64,000 bases of DNA from 40CM-2-70-7 sp035631315 (GTDB taxonomy: Bacteria; Gemmatimonadota; Gemmatimonadetes; Gemmatimonadales; GWC2-71-9): the NCBI GenBank assembly GCA_035631315.1, contig DASQIZ010000085.1:29680-93679 (forward strand). The letters run 5' to 3'. Below, piece by piece: positions 24,755-33,377 of the stretch (positions are counted from its first letter, which is position 1; the number at the start of each line of letters is the position of its first letter). The position numbers were made by a program, and so were the translations under genes. The notes under the pieces were generated by a model. It was not told where the DNA came from. It ran no database searches and saw nothing but the letters and a program-made list of their open reading frames with translations.

Positions 24755-26184
24755 GCGCCTCCGCCTGGGAAACGGTCATCGGGCTCGAGACGCACGTCCA
24801 ACTCGGCACTGTGTCGAAAATGTTCTGCGGGTGCTCCACCACGTTCGGCGCGCCGCCCAACACCAACGTGTGTCCCGTCTGCCTCGGCTTGCCCGGCGCG
24901 CTGCCCGTGCCGAACGAACGGGCGATCCAGCTCGCGGTGCGGGCCGCCGTCGCGCTTAACTGCACCGTGCATCCGCGCAGCGTCTTCGCGCGGAAGAACT
25001 ACTTCTATCCCGATCTCCCCAAGGGCTACCAGATCTCGCAGTACGATCAGCCGCTTGCGACGGCGGGACATCTCTCGTTCCTGTCTCCCGACCGCGGGGT
25101 GGTCCGGGCCGGGATCATCCGCGTGCACGTGGAAGAGGATGCGGGGAAATCGCTGCATGACCGGTTCCCGCGAGCGACCGCGGTCGATCTCAATCGTGCG
25201 GGCGTGCCCCTCATCGAAATCGTGACCGAGCCGGACTTCCGGTCGCCGCAGGAAGCGCGCGCCTATCTGCTCACCCTCAAACAGGTGCTGCAGTACGTCG
25301 GCGTGTCTGAATGCGATATGGAGAAGGGGAGTCTGCGTGTCGACGCCAACGTCTCGATCCGCAAGGCGGGGAGCACCGCACTGGGCGTGAAGTGCGAAGT
25401 GAAGAACATCAACGCGTTCTCGTATGTGGAGAAGGCGCTGACGGTGGAGCGGGACCGGCAGGTTGCGGAGGTCGAGAGGGGCGGGACGATCACGCAGTCG
25501 ACCATGCTGTACAACTCCAAAACGAATACCGTCCGCCTCCAGCGCTCCAAGGAAGAGAGCAAGGATTACCGGTACTTCCCGGAACCCGATCTGCCACCGC
25601 TGGTGCTCTCCCCGGAGTGGATCGCGGAACAGCAGGGGGTCCTGCCGGAGCTTCCCGCGACCAAGCGCGAGCGGTTCGTCTCCCAGTACGGCTTGAACCA
25701 GCAGGACGCGGGTGTGCTCACCGCCGAACGCGCGGTGGCCGACTATTACGAATCAGTCGTGCATGCCGGCGCCGAGCCCAAGTCCGCGGCGAACTGGGTG
25801 ATGGGCGAAGTGCTGGGAGATGCCAAGGACCATCAGGAGCAATTGCGGGTGCCGGCCTCGTCCCTCGCCGGGATCATCGCCCTCGTGAAGGGCGGGACGG
25901 TGTCCAACCAGGGCGCCAAGAAGGTGTTCGCCGAGGTCGCCGCGAAGGGCGGGGATCCGAGGACGGTGGCCGAGGCCCTCGGCGTCATTCAGGTGGCGGA
26001 TACCGGGATTCTGGCGCAATGGGTGGAAGAGGTGGTCACGGCGCATCCCGCCGAGGCCGCCCGGTTCAAGGGTGGCGAGACGAAACTGATGGCCTTCTTC
26101 GTCGGCCAGGTGATGAAGACGTCCAAGGGCAAGGCCGATCCCAAGGCGGCCCCGAAACTCCTCGAAGAAAGGCTCGCCAAATGA
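24751..26184 (+). CDS. gatB: Asp/Glu-tRNA amidotransferase subunit B
   Basis: A 477-residue subunit that binds and activates the misacylated tRNA. It has the N-terminal IGLETHVQL, the zinc site CGCSTTF...CPVCLG, YPDLPKGYQISQYD and the C-terminal YqeY-like tail from about residue 330. GTG 24751 has a good GGAGG ribosome site and overlaps the gatA stop. The genes pcrA, gatC, gatA and gatB are all coupled. Confidence 0.97.
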   Translation: MSASAWETVIGLETHVQLGTVSKMFCGCSTTFGAPPNTNVCPVCLGLPGALPVPNERAIQLAVRAAVALNCTVHPRSVFARKNYFYPDLPKGYQISQYDQPLATAGHLSFLSPDRGVVRAGIIRVHVEEDAGKSLHDRFPRATAVDLNRAGVPLIEIVTEPDFRSPQEARAYLLTLKQVLQYVGVSECDMEKGSLRVDANVSIRKAGSTALGVKCEVKNINAFSYVEKALTVERDRQVAEVERGGTITQSTMLYNSKTNTVRLQRSKEESKDYRYFPEPDLPPLVLSPEWIAEQQGVLPELPATKRERFVSQYGLNQQDAGVLTAERAVADYYESVVHAGAEPKSAANWVMGEVLGDAKDHQEQLRVPASSLAGIIALVKGGTVSNQGAKKVFAEVAAKGGDPRTVAEALGVIQVADTGILAQWVEEVVTAHPAEAARFKGGETKLMAFFVGQVMKTSKGKADPKAAPKLLEERLAK

Positions 26185-26504
26185 GGAAGAGTGCGCTCGC
26201 TGGTCTCGCGCTGCTCGCGGCATGTGGGGGGTCGCCCAAAGTCTTCGTCGCGAACCACGCCATGTCGGACCGTCCGACCTTCGAGATCGAGGAGGGCAAG
26301 GCCCGGCACATCGACATCGTCACGTGCGCCGACTCCACCAAGATCCTGTGGCAGGCGGATGCACCGTCCGGTGATTATCTGCCGGCGACGGTGGTGGATT
26401 CAACGACGGCGCTCCCGGAAGGCTGCTATTTCGTGCGGATCGTGCCGCAGCATCAGCGGCGGTTCTCCGTGATGCCTGACCACGTGTTGCTGCAGGATCT
26501 CTAA
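26181..26504 (+). CDS. Small putative lipoprotein
   Basis: A 107-residue protein starting at ATG 26181 in an overlap with gatB. The signal MRKSALAGLALLAACGG has a good lipobox (LAAC, Cys15). The mature part is beta-rich and contains two cysteines (VTCADST, EGCYFVR). No family is recognised. Its stop codon interlocks with that of the minus-strand phospholipase-like gene (CTAA, 26501-26504). Confidence 0.65.
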   Translation: MRKSALAGLALLAACGGSPKVFVANHAMSDRPTFEIEEGKARHIDIVTCADSTKILWQADAPSGDYLPATVVDSTTALPEGCYFVRIVPQHQRRFSVMPDHVLLQDL

Positions 26505-27406
26505 GCGGGCCGCCAGGGCCGCTGGGCCTTCGATTCCTTCCAGTAGCCGAGGGATGCCTCGGGTAGCCCGAAATGGTCTTCCGCGGTCTCGGTGACCTGA
26601 CGGGGATCTTCCCGTCCACCAGCCGCCAGCGCCTCCCGCCGCATCTGCTTCGCCATTCCCAGCGCCTTCTCGCCTGACGGGTCGAGACGTCGCGCGGCTG
26701 GATCCTTGTCACCCAGCGACTCCATGACGTACTGGAAGGCGACCGCCATGTGCCGCTCGACGTCCGGTGTCGGAAGATCCCACCGGCTGGCCTCAGCGAT
26801 GATCTGAAACGCCCATTGCCAGCTCTGACTCTCGGTGACGTGCACCATGCCGCGAAAGAGCCGGCGGTTGGTGCGGATCGAAAAGAGTGTGGGCGAGAGA
26901 ATGCCGTCCAGATGCGCGTCACTCGTGTCATGATCGCGCATGATCACCTCCTTCGCGGTCTTGGCGTACGCGTCACCGAGGTGGGTCTCGAAGCGGCTCT
27001 CCCAGTAGCTGTGCCCGAGCGCGGTGGTGCTCGACGTGATCACGAGCTGTCGTGGCACGAAGAAATTGTGGGCGACCGTGTCCGCCGCGAGATGGGAGAG
27101 ATATCCGAGACCGAAGGCGCGCAGGGCGTCCGTCGCGGCCTGGTCGTAGATCTCCTGTCCGACGTGCCACGCATGGCAGTGGCGACCCACCGGAGCGTAT
27201 TTCTTCGCCATCGAGGTGTCAGCCGCAATGTTGCCGTAGAGAAAGTCGAAGGGAAATGACCGGAGCAGATCGGCGACGGCCGTCGGCAGCTGGTGGAGAT
27301 TTGCGAGGACCGATTCGCCGAGGTAGATGTGCGTGCCGGGCGTCCAGGCATGGAGTGGCGCGGGGAAGACCATCAGGACCGCGAGCGCCGTCACGGCCAC
27401 CACCAA
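26501..27406 (-). CDS. Secreted zinc-dependent phospholipase C-like protein
   Basis: A 301-residue protein with an N-terminal signal ending PAPLHAW, so that a Trp would be the first mature residue, as in Bacillus phospholipase C. Further zinc ligands are visible: THIYLG, NIAADTS, HCHAWH, LSHLAADTVAHNFF and GHSYWESRFETH. These match the zinc-dependent phospholipase C/S1-P1 nuclease pattern. Catalysis on phospholipids is inferred from family. The start is TTG 27406 or one of the two following GTG codons. It lies 8 bases after the DUF948-like gene. Confidence 0.8.
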   Translation of the reverse strand: MVVAVTALAVLMVFPAPLHAWTPGTHIYLGESVLANLHQLPTAVADLLRSFPFDFLYGNIAADTSMAKKYAPVGRHCHAWHVGQEIYDQAATDALRAFGLGYLSHLAADTVAHNFFVPRQLVITSSTTALGHSYWESRFETHLGDAYAKTAKEVIMRDHDTSDAHLDGILSPTLFSIRTNRRLFRGMVHVTESQSWQWAFQIIAEASRWDLPTPDVERHMAVAFQYVMESLGDKDPAARRLDPSGEKALGMAKQMRREALAAGGREDPRQVTETAEDHFGLPEASLGYWKESKAQRPWRPA

Positions 27407-27414
27407 CCACGGCT

Positions 27415-27834
27415 TCAGCGTGATTTCCTCTTGCGTTTGCCGAAGATACGCTTGCCCAGCGAAAAGGCGGCGACTCCGCGTCGCACCGAGCGGACTGCGG
27501 CCGCCGCATCGAGCGCCACGTCGTCCGCTTCTTCCTGCAATACGTCCACCAGGGCCGCGAGGTTCGAGAGACGAAGCTCGGCCGCGTCGGTCGCCTGCAC
27601 GATCCTGAGTCTGATGTCCTTGGATGTGCCGACGAGCGCATCCGCTTCCGTGCGAATGGTGCCCAGGAGCCCGCGTACATCGTCCATGGCGGGGACGGCG
27701 AGCTGCTTGAAGAACCCGAGGGTGGCGCGGACGCCGAGCGCCGACATGACGGCGGCGAACGCGACGACGATGGCGGCGAGAGCGATCACGAGCAGGGAAA
27801 GCGCGGTGACCACGGCGGCCCAGGTCGGAATCAT
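27415..27834 (-). CDS. DUF948-like single-helix membrane protein
   Basis: A 139-residue protein with one long N-terminal membrane helix (about 6-32) and a cytoplasmic helical, coiled-coil-like region ending in a very basic tail (LGKRIFGKRKRKSR). The arrangement matches DUF948/YtxG-type stress proteins. Its ATG overlaps the antiporter stop (ATGA). Function unknown. Confidence 0.65.
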   Translation of the reverse strand: MIPTWAAVVTALSLLVIALAAIVVAFAAVMSALGVRATLGFFKQLAVPAMDDVRGLLGTIRTEADALVGTSKDIRLRIVQATDAAELRLSNLAALVDVLQEEADDVALDAAAAVRSVRRGVAAFSLGKRIFGKRKRKSR

Positions 27835-29063
27835 GAGGAAACCTCGGGCTCGCCGGGCGGGGCTGTCAACGGTGCGGGTCTGAGGGCGCGGGTCATCGCG
27901 GCGGGCGCCATCAGGAGATTGAGCCCGAGTCCCACGAGTGCGATGGTGACGACAGGTCCTCCCGCGGTCGCTCCATACAGAATGAAGAAGTTCATGGCCA
28001 GTGCGACGGCGACCGCGCCCTGCGCGACGCCGGCGAGGCCCAGATCGGGGGGCAGCACGCGGCCGAGTCCCAGGGGCAACCGGGCCAGGCGCACGGCGAA
28101 CCACCGCGCCACGGCGCGGGCCCACACCAGCAGAAGGGCGGCCACCAGCACCCAGAGCGTCGGGACCGTGAGCAAGGCGCCCGCCAGGATCAACAGAATG
28201 GCCGACACGGGATGCTCCCAGGCGCGGAGGAGCGCGATCGCCGCGTGGCGGTGGGTCGACCGGTTGACGATGACGACACCGGCCACGGCGCAGATCACGA
28301 AGGGAGACAAGTCCGCCGCATACCCGACACCACTCCCGAACAGCACGACCCCCAGGAGCCCGAGATCGAGCTCTTCCGGGTCTTCCACGAAGTGCGTGAG
28401 CCCCAGGTACAGGAATCCGAACAGCAGCCCACTCGCGACCGCCAACCCGAGCCACGACACCCATCCGAGTGTCACGCCGCCGGCGGGCTCGCGTGGGTGG
28501 TAGATCGTCAGGACGAGGATGAACGCCAGGGCTCCGGCGGCCGTGTCCAGCCAGGCGGCGATCTCGAAGGCCTGCCGGACGGAGCGCCTGATCCCAACGG
28601 CATGTGCGGTCATCGCGACCGCCGATGGGCCGGTGACCACGGCGATGGATGCGAGCGCGAATACCGTGGGCAGCGTGGGGGTGAGGGCGGCGCCGAGGGG
28701 AGGGAGCACCCGGGTAAGCTCCCACCCGAGGAGTGCGGTCACCGCCAGTACGGCGACGGCCTCCACGCCGGCGAGGAGCCAGAGGGCCCTCGGGATCCTC
28801 CGGACGTAGCGCCAACCAAGGGACGCGCCAAACACCGCACCGATCCAGGCGATGCCGAGGGCCGTGGCAGGTGCCAGGGCCCGGAGGACGTCGCCCCCGA
28901 GCAGATGGAGGACGGGCCCGAGGAGGATGCCCAGCACCACGAGAGGCAGGCCGGCGGAGGCAGCGAGATCGAGCCGGAGTGCCGAGGGGTGGGGGATGCG
29001 TGGGAGCCGCGTGACGACTAACCCTGCGACCAGGACCACGGCCAGCGCGAGGACGGGATTCAC
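27831..29063 (-). CDS. Cation/proton antiporter (CPA-type) membrane protein
   Basis: A 410-residue protein of about 11-12 membrane helices. GTG 29063 gives a first helix directly at the start; longer forms would run into the murA promoter region. Conserved-looking elements include VVTGPSAVAMTAHAVGIRRS and FEIAAWLDTAAGALAFIL, where the T-G-P and Asp residues are in the places used by Na+/H+ exchangers of the CPA family. It would exchange Na+ or K+ for protons. The assignment rests on topology and these motifs. Confidence 0.75.
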   Translation of the reverse strand: MNPVLALAVVLVAGLVVTRLPRIPHPSALRLDLAASAGLPLVVLGILLGPVLHLLGGDVLRALAPATALGIAWIGAVFGASLGWRYVRRIPRALWLLAGVEAVAVLAVTALLGWELTRVLPPLGAALTPTLPTVFALASIAVVTGPSAVAMTAHAVGIRRSVRQAFEIAAWLDTAAGALAFILVLTIYHPREPAGGVTLGWVSWLGLAVASGLLFGFLYLGLTHFVEDPEELDLGLLGVVLFGSGVGYAADLSPFVICAVAGVVIVNRSTHRHAAIALLRAWEHPVSAILLILAGALLTVPTLWVLVAALLLVWARAVARWFAVRLARLPLGLGRVLPPDLGLAGVAQGAVAVALAMNFFILYGATAGGPVVTIALVGLGLNLLMAPAAMTRALRPAPLTAPPGEPEVSS

Positions 29064-29085
29064 GTCGCCGAAGGTTCGCGAACGC

Positions 29086-29113
29086 TTGACTGGCGCGCAA
29101 GCCGCGCCATATC
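29086..29113 (+). promoter_or_regulatory. murA promoter
   Basis: TTGACT (29086-29091), a 16-base spacer and CATATC (29108-29113). The ATG is 12 bases after the -10 box with no ribosome site, fitting a leaderless or very short leader mRNA. The same TTGACT...CATATC pair occurs before deoC. Confidence 0.55.
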
Positions 29114-29125
29114 GTTCCGGCACCA

Positions 29126-30409
29126 ATGTCCTCACCTGCGTTCGTCGTTTCCGGCGGCCGGCCTCTCACCGGAACTGTGCGTCCGGCAGGCAACAAGAAC
29201 GCCGTCCTGCCGATTCTCGCCGCTACCATTCTCGCCGACGGCCCCTGCGCGATCGACAACGTGCCGCGCATCCGCGACGTCGAGACCATGCTTGCGCTGC
29301 TCGAGCGGCTGGGGGCCGGGGTCCAATGGACCGGCATCAACACGGTCACGATCGATCCTCGGAAGGTCGAGCCCAAGGAGCTCGATCCGGCGCTCTCGGC
29401 GCGGATCCGGGCCTCCATTCTCCTGGCGGGACCGATGCTCGCGCGCTTCGGACGAGTGACCTTACCTCCTCCCGGCGGCGACGTCATCGGACGGCGGAGA
29501 ATCGACACGCACTTTCTCGCGCTGGAGAAACTGGGCGCTGAAGTCACCATGGGGGACCGCTACGCGCTGGAGGCCAAGAGCCTGAAGGGCGTCGACGTCT
29601 TCCTGGATGAGCCGAGTGTCACGGGGACGGAGAATGCGCTGATGGCGGCGGTGGGGGCCACGGGCACCACCATCTTCCGAAATGCCGCTTCCGAACCGCA
29701 TGTGCAGGACCTCGCCCGTTTCCTCGTCGCGATGGGCGCGAACATCGATGGCATCGGGACCAACACGATCACGGTGCAGGGAGGAGCTCCCTTGCGGGCG
29801 GCCCCGCACACCGTGGGCCCCGATCACATCGAAATCGGCTCATTTATCGGACTCGCGGCCGTCACGAATGGCGCGATCACGATCGAGGGCGTCAGGCCCG
29901 ACGACCTTCGGGCCACCCTCATGGCCTTCGAACGCCTCGGCGTCCGCCCGCGCGTGACCGGAACGGCGTTGGTGGTCGACGCCGATCAGGAACGGCGGAT
30001 CCGCAGCGATCTGGGCGGGCACATTCCGGAGCTCTACGACGGCCCCTGGCCCGCGTTTCCCGCCGATCTCATGTCGATCGCGATCGTCACCGCGACACAG
30101 TGCGCGGGGATGCTGCTCGTGTTCGAGAAGATGTTCGAGTCGCGGCTCTTCTTCGTCGACAAACTGATCGGGATGGGCGCCCGGATCGTGTTGTGTGACC
30201 CGCATCGCGCCGTGATCGCCGGACCCTCTGCGCTCCATGGCCAGGTGGTCGAGAGTCCGGACATCCGGGCCGGCATGGCGATCCTCCTGGCGGCCCTCGC
30301 CGCGCAGGGCGAGTCCGTGATTCACAACATCGGCCAGATCGAACGCGGCTACGAACGCGTCGACGAGCGCCTCCGCGGGCTCGGCGCGGAGATCCGGCGG
30401 GTCGAGTGA
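29126..30409 (+). CDS. murA: UDP-N-acetylglucosamine 1-carboxyvinyltransferase
   Basis: A 427-residue EPSP-synthase-fold enzyme that transfers enolpyruvate from PEP to UDP-GlcNAc, the first committed step of peptidoglycan synthesis. GRPLTGTVRPAGNKNAVLPILAA is the N-terminal motif. The loop that normally carries the PEP-binding cysteine reads LPPPGGDVIGRRRIDTHF: the family Cys (as in GGCAIG) is replaced by Asp in GGDVIG. A Cys-to-Asp change is known from MurA enzymes naturally resistant to fosfomycin. The pgeF start overlaps the stop. Confidence 0.96.
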   Translation: MSSPAFVVSGGRPLTGTVRPAGNKNAVLPILAATILADGPCAIDNVPRIRDVETMLALLERLGAGVQWTGINTVTIDPRKVEPKELDPALSARIRASILLAGPMLARFGRVTLPPPGGDVIGRRRIDTHFLALEKLGAEVTMGDRYALEAKSLKGVDVFLDEPSVTGTENALMAAVGATGTTIFRNAASEPHVQDLARFLVAMGANIDGIGTNTITVQGGAPLRAAPHTVGPDHIEIGSFIGLAAVTNGAITIEGVRPDDLRATLMAFERLGVRPRVTGTALVVDADQERRIRSDLGGHIPELYDGPWPAFPADLMSIAIVTATQCAGMLLVFEKMFESRLFFVDKLIGMGARIVLCDPHRAVIAGPSALHGQVVESPDIRAGMAILLAALAAQGESVIHNIGQIERGYERVDERLRGLGAEIRRVE

Positions 30410-31170
30410 TGACGTCGGTGCTCCGGGAGTCGCCGGCTATCGGCGGCCCGGACGGAATTCCACGACTCGAGCTCTCGGAGTGGGCGTCCCGCTACGGTCT
30501 GGTCGCCGGGATTACCACCGCGCAGGACGGTTTTTCCCTCGAACTCTCCAGTAACGCCCCTGTCGGTCCTTCGGTCGACCGCTGGCGGGCGTTTCAGGCC
30601 CATTTTCACCCCCGGTTTCCGGCGGTCGTGTTTTCGCGGCAAGTGCATGGCACCCAGGTCCGGCGCTACGAGGCGGTCCCAGAGGGCTGGTTGATCGGGG
30701 AGGGATGGGACGGGCACGCGACGACTTCGGAAGGCGTCCTCCTGACGATCAGTGTGGCAGACTGTATCCCGGTCTACCTCGCCGACCCCAAGTCTGGGGG
30801 CGTCGCCCTCGTCCACGCGGGCTGGCGGGGCACCGTTGGAGGGATCCTGGCTGAGGGTGCAAAGGCATTGGTTGAGCTCACAAAGGCGCCACTATCAAAT
30901 CTTGTAAGTCATTGTGGAATAGGTATTTGTGGCATGTGCTATGAAGTAGGTTCTGAGGTGGCCCACGCCCTTGGCGGGGTGGTGCCCGAAGGCACAAAGA
31001 CCCGCGTCGACCTCCGCTCGCACCTCGCAGAGCAGGCCCGGGCTCTCGGGATCCGGGACATCACGATTTCCCCCCTTTGCTCGGCCCACGACGCAGGGCT
31101 TCATTCCCACCGCGCCTCCGGCGGCAAACCCGGCCGGATGGTCGCATACCTTGGTCGCCCAAAGACTTGA
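30406..31170 (+). CDS. pgeF: Peptidoglycan editing factor / multicopper-like laccase-domain protein
   Basis: A 254-residue YfiH-family protein. Members have purine nucleoside phosphorylase activity and, in E. coli, remove misincorporated amino acids from peptidoglycan precursors. The zinc-site motifs are QVHGTQV, VADCIPVYLADP, HAGWRGTVGG and CGMCYEVG. GTG 30406 and ATG 30409 are both possible starts. Bases about 30880-30957 have low GC and unusual codons while still encoding the conserved Cys-rich motif. Located after murA, in keeping with a cell-wall role. Confidence 0.9.
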   Translation: MMTSVLRESPAIGGPDGIPRLELSEWASRYGLVAGITTAQDGFSLELSSNAPVGPSVDRWRAFQAHFHPRFPAVVFSRQVHGTQVRRYEAVPEGWLIGEGWDGHATTSEGVLLTISVADCIPVYLADPKSGGVALVHAGWRGTVGGILAEGAKALVELTKAPLSNLVSHCGIGICGMCYEVGSEVAHALGGVVPEGTKTRVDLRSHLAEQARALGIRDITISPLCSAHDAGLHSHRASGGKPGRMVAYLGRPKT

Positions 31171-31174
31171 CGCC

Positions 31175-31202
31175 TTGACTTGAGTAGGCCCCCGGGTACA
31201 TT
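31175..31202 (+). promoter_or_regulatory. Promoter of the rimP-nusA-infB operon
   Basis: TTGACT (31175-31180), a 16-base spacer and TACATT (31197-31202). Unlike the leaderless promoters in this window it leaves a leader of about 35 bases that contains a terminator-like hairpin before rimP. Confidence 0.6.
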
Positions 31203-31213
31203 CCGACCTCGAA

Positions 31214-31243
31214 GCGGGCGAAGTCAGGCCCGCGCTTTTTTTT
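31214..31243 (+). terminator. Hairpin with T-tract before rimP (possible attenuator)
   Basis: GCGGGC (31214-31219) pairs with GCCCGC (31228-31233) over an 8-base loop and is followed by GC and eight T residues (31236-31243) that end directly at the rimP ATG. It looks like an intrinsic terminator located in the leader of the operon, so read-through must be controlled or partial. Confidence 0.7.
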
Positions 31244-31702
31244 ATGCTCACCGACAGTCTCGTAGAGGCCTTCCGGGTTCGGCTCGAAGCCCTGGGCTAC
31301 GATCTCGCAGACCTCCGCATCGGCGGCACCGCAGGCCGGCCCCTCGTCCAAGTCCGTATCGACTGGCCGCCTTCCGGCACACCCCAAAAGGTGTCCGTGG
31401 AGGATTGCTCCAAGGCGAGCCGCGCGTTGGAAGCCTGGCTCGACGCCGGGGGCCCATTGGGCGCCCGGTACGTCCTCGAGGTCTCGAGCCCGGGGATGGA
31501 CCGGCCCCTGCGCTGGCCCCGGCACTGGGTCCAGTTCGTCGGTCGGGAAGTGAACGCCAGGATCCAAGGGGTGGGACGGGTCCGGGCCCGGATCGTGTCG
31601 GTGCCCGACGAGAAAACCGTCGTGCTGGAGGTGCCGGGCTCAGAACCCCGGACCGTGGCTTTGTCGGATGTGCGTGATGCCCATCTGGCCGTGGATTGGT
31701 GA
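31244..31702 (+). CDS. rimP: Ribosome maturation factor RimP
   Basis: A 152-residue factor for 30S subunit assembly. The N-terminal alpha/beta domain (VEAFRVRLEALGYDLADLRIGG) and the motif YVLEVSSPGMDRPLRW are typical, followed by an SH3-like C-terminal domain. The ATG directly follows a T8 tract and has no ribosome site, but later start codons would cut the first helix. First gene of a rimP-nusA-ylxQ-infB operon, a very common order. Confidence 0.95.
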   Translation: MLTDSLVEAFRVRLEALGYDLADLRIGGTAGRPLVQVRIDWPPSGTPQKVSVEDCSKASRALEAWLDAGGPLGARYVLEVSSPGMDRPLRWPRHWVQFVGREVNARIQGVGRVRARIVSVPDEKTVVLEVPGSEPRTVALSDVRDAHLAVDW

Positions 31703-31724
31703 AAAACAGAGGACTCCTCTCGTT

Positions 31725-33068
31725 ATGGCAAACACACTCGACGTCGCGGCGGCGCTCCGCGAGCTGACCAGCTCGAAATCGCTCGACCGCAGCGGGCTGA
31801 TCGACCTCCTGAAGGACGGTATGCACGCCGCCCTCGTGAAGCGCTACGGTCCGAATGTGCGGTCGGAGATCTCGATCGACGAAATGAAGGGGACGGTCCG
31901 GGTCATCGTCCTCAAGACCGTGGTGGAAGCGGTCGAGGACCCGGGCTCGCAGATCTCCCTCGAGGAGGCCCGTTTCGAAGATCCGGATTTCGCGCCCGGC
32001 GATGTGTTGGAAGAGGAAGTCCCGGTCGAGCAGTTCGGACGCACCGCCGTCCAGGCGGCCAAGCAAAGAATCATTCAGCGGGTGCGCGAAGGGGAACGGA
32101 CGCGGATCCGTGAGGAGTTCGCCGACAAGGTCGGGGACCTCCTGTCGGGTGAAGTCCAGCAGATTGAGCGCGGCAAGCTCGTGGTGATGCTCGCCAAGTT
32201 CCGCGAGGCCGAGGCGATCATCCCGTACCGCGAGCAGAACCACCGCGAGCACTTCCATCAGGGTGACACGATCCGCGCGGTATTGAAGCGGATCGAGGAA
32301 ACGCCCAAGGGTCCGCGTCTGATTCTTTCGCGCGCTGATCCGGCGTTCGTGAAGGCCCTGTTCAAGCTCGAGGTGCCCGAGATCCAGCAGCAGATCGTCG
32401 AGATCCGCGCGACGGCGCGCGAGTCCGGCTCCCGGACCAAGATCGCCGTCGCGAGTCGCGATGACGCCATCGATCCCGTGGGTGCGTGCGTGGGTCTCAA
32501 GGGCTCCCGCGTGCAGGCCGTCGTGAACGAGCTCGGCGGCGAGCGTATCGACATCGTGCCCTGGTCCCCCGATCCGGAGCGCTTCGCCAAACTGGCGCTC
32601 GCGCCGGCCCGCGTGGCCCGCGTGTTCTCGGATCCCGATGCGAAGACGATTCAGGCGATCGTCGACGAGGACCAGCTGTCCCTCGCGATCGGTCGCAACG
32701 GACAGAACGTCCGTCTCGCGTCCGAGCTCACGGGCTGGAAGATCGATCTCTACTCGAGCCGCGAGTGGCTCGAGCGTGGCGGCGAAGGCCCGCTGTTCGC
32801 GCCCCTCCCGCCCGAAGAAGAGCAGGCCGTGAAGGTCGCGCTCCGCGAGATGAAGGGGCTGTCGGCCGAGCTCGTGGCGGTGCTGGAGCAGAACGGCAAG
32901 AAGACATTGCAGGACATTCTCGATCTCGAACGCGACGACGTGACCGGGATGGCGGGCATGACGCCGGTTCTGGCGGACAAGCTGATGGCGTTCCTGAACG
33001 AGCTCACGGAAGAGGGTGACGGCGGGGACGAAGCGGCTCCGACACCCCCGGCGGCGCCGGCGGCGTGA
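31725..33068 (+). CDS. nusA: Transcription termination/antitermination factor NusA
   Basis: A 447-residue RNA-polymerase-binding factor. Domain order: N-terminal polymerase-binding domain (1-130), S1 domain (about 135-200), KH1 (from about 235, with DPVGACVGLKGSRVQAV) and KH2 (DEDQLSLAIGRNGQNVRLASELTGWKID), and a short C-terminal helix-hairpin-helix-like region. The ATG at 31725 gives the normal N-terminus; an upstream extension would overlap rimP. Confidence 0.97.
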   Translation: MANTLDVAAALRELTSSKSLDRSGLIDLLKDGMHAALVKRYGPNVRSEISIDEMKGTVRVIVLKTVVEAVEDPGSQISLEEARFEDPDFAPGDVLEEEVPVEQFGRTAVQAAKQRIIQRVREGERTRIREEFADKVGDLLSGEVQQIERGKLVVMLAKFREAEAIIPYREQNHREHFHQGDTIRAVLKRIEETPKGPRLILSRADPAFVKALFKLEVPEIQQQIVEIRATARESGSRTKIAVASRDDAIDPVGACVGLKGSRVQAVVNELGGERIDIVPWSPDPERFAKLALAPARVARVFSDPDAKTIQAIVDEDQLSLAIGRNGQNVRLASELTGWKIDLYSSREWLERGGEGPLFAPLPPEEEQAVKVALREMKGLSAELVAVLEQNGKKTLQDILDLERDDVTGMAGMTPVLADKLMAFLNELTEEGDGGDEAAPTPPAAPAA

Positions 33069-33376
33069 GCAGGACGGCCGTCCGACTGCTCGGGCTCCTG
33101 GGCCTGGGTGTGCGGGCGCGGAACGTGGTGATCGGAGTGACGGGCACGCGGGCCGAGCTGCATCGCGGTGGCGTCCATTGCGTGGTGCTCGCGTCGGATG
33201 CGGGACCGCGCACGAAGGAAAAAGTGGAGCGGTTGGCGCGGGCTCAGCAGGTGCCGGTAGTCGTCGGGCCCGATGCGAGGACGTTGGGGGCGGGGCTGGG
33301 CAGACCGCCGGTGCAGGCAATCGGCGTCAGCGATCTGTCGTTGGCGCGAGGCGTGTTAGGGCTTTCGGAGGAGTAG
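33065..33376 (+). CDS. L7Ae-like RNA-binding protein YlxQ
   Basis: A 103-residue small protein of the ribosomal L7Ae/L30e fold. VRLLGLLGLGVRARNVVIGVTGT and VVLASDAGPRTKEKV are the usual strand-helix units that bind kink-turn RNA. GTG 33065 overlaps the nusA stop. The position between nusA and infB is the standard place for ylxQ. The function in translation is only inferred. Confidence 0.85.
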   Translation: MSRTAVRLLGLLGLGVRARNVVIGVTGTRAELHRGGVHCVVLASDAGPRTKEKVERLARAQQVPVVVGPDARTLGAGLGRPPVQAIGVSDLSLARGVLGLSEE

Positions 33377-33377
33377 A

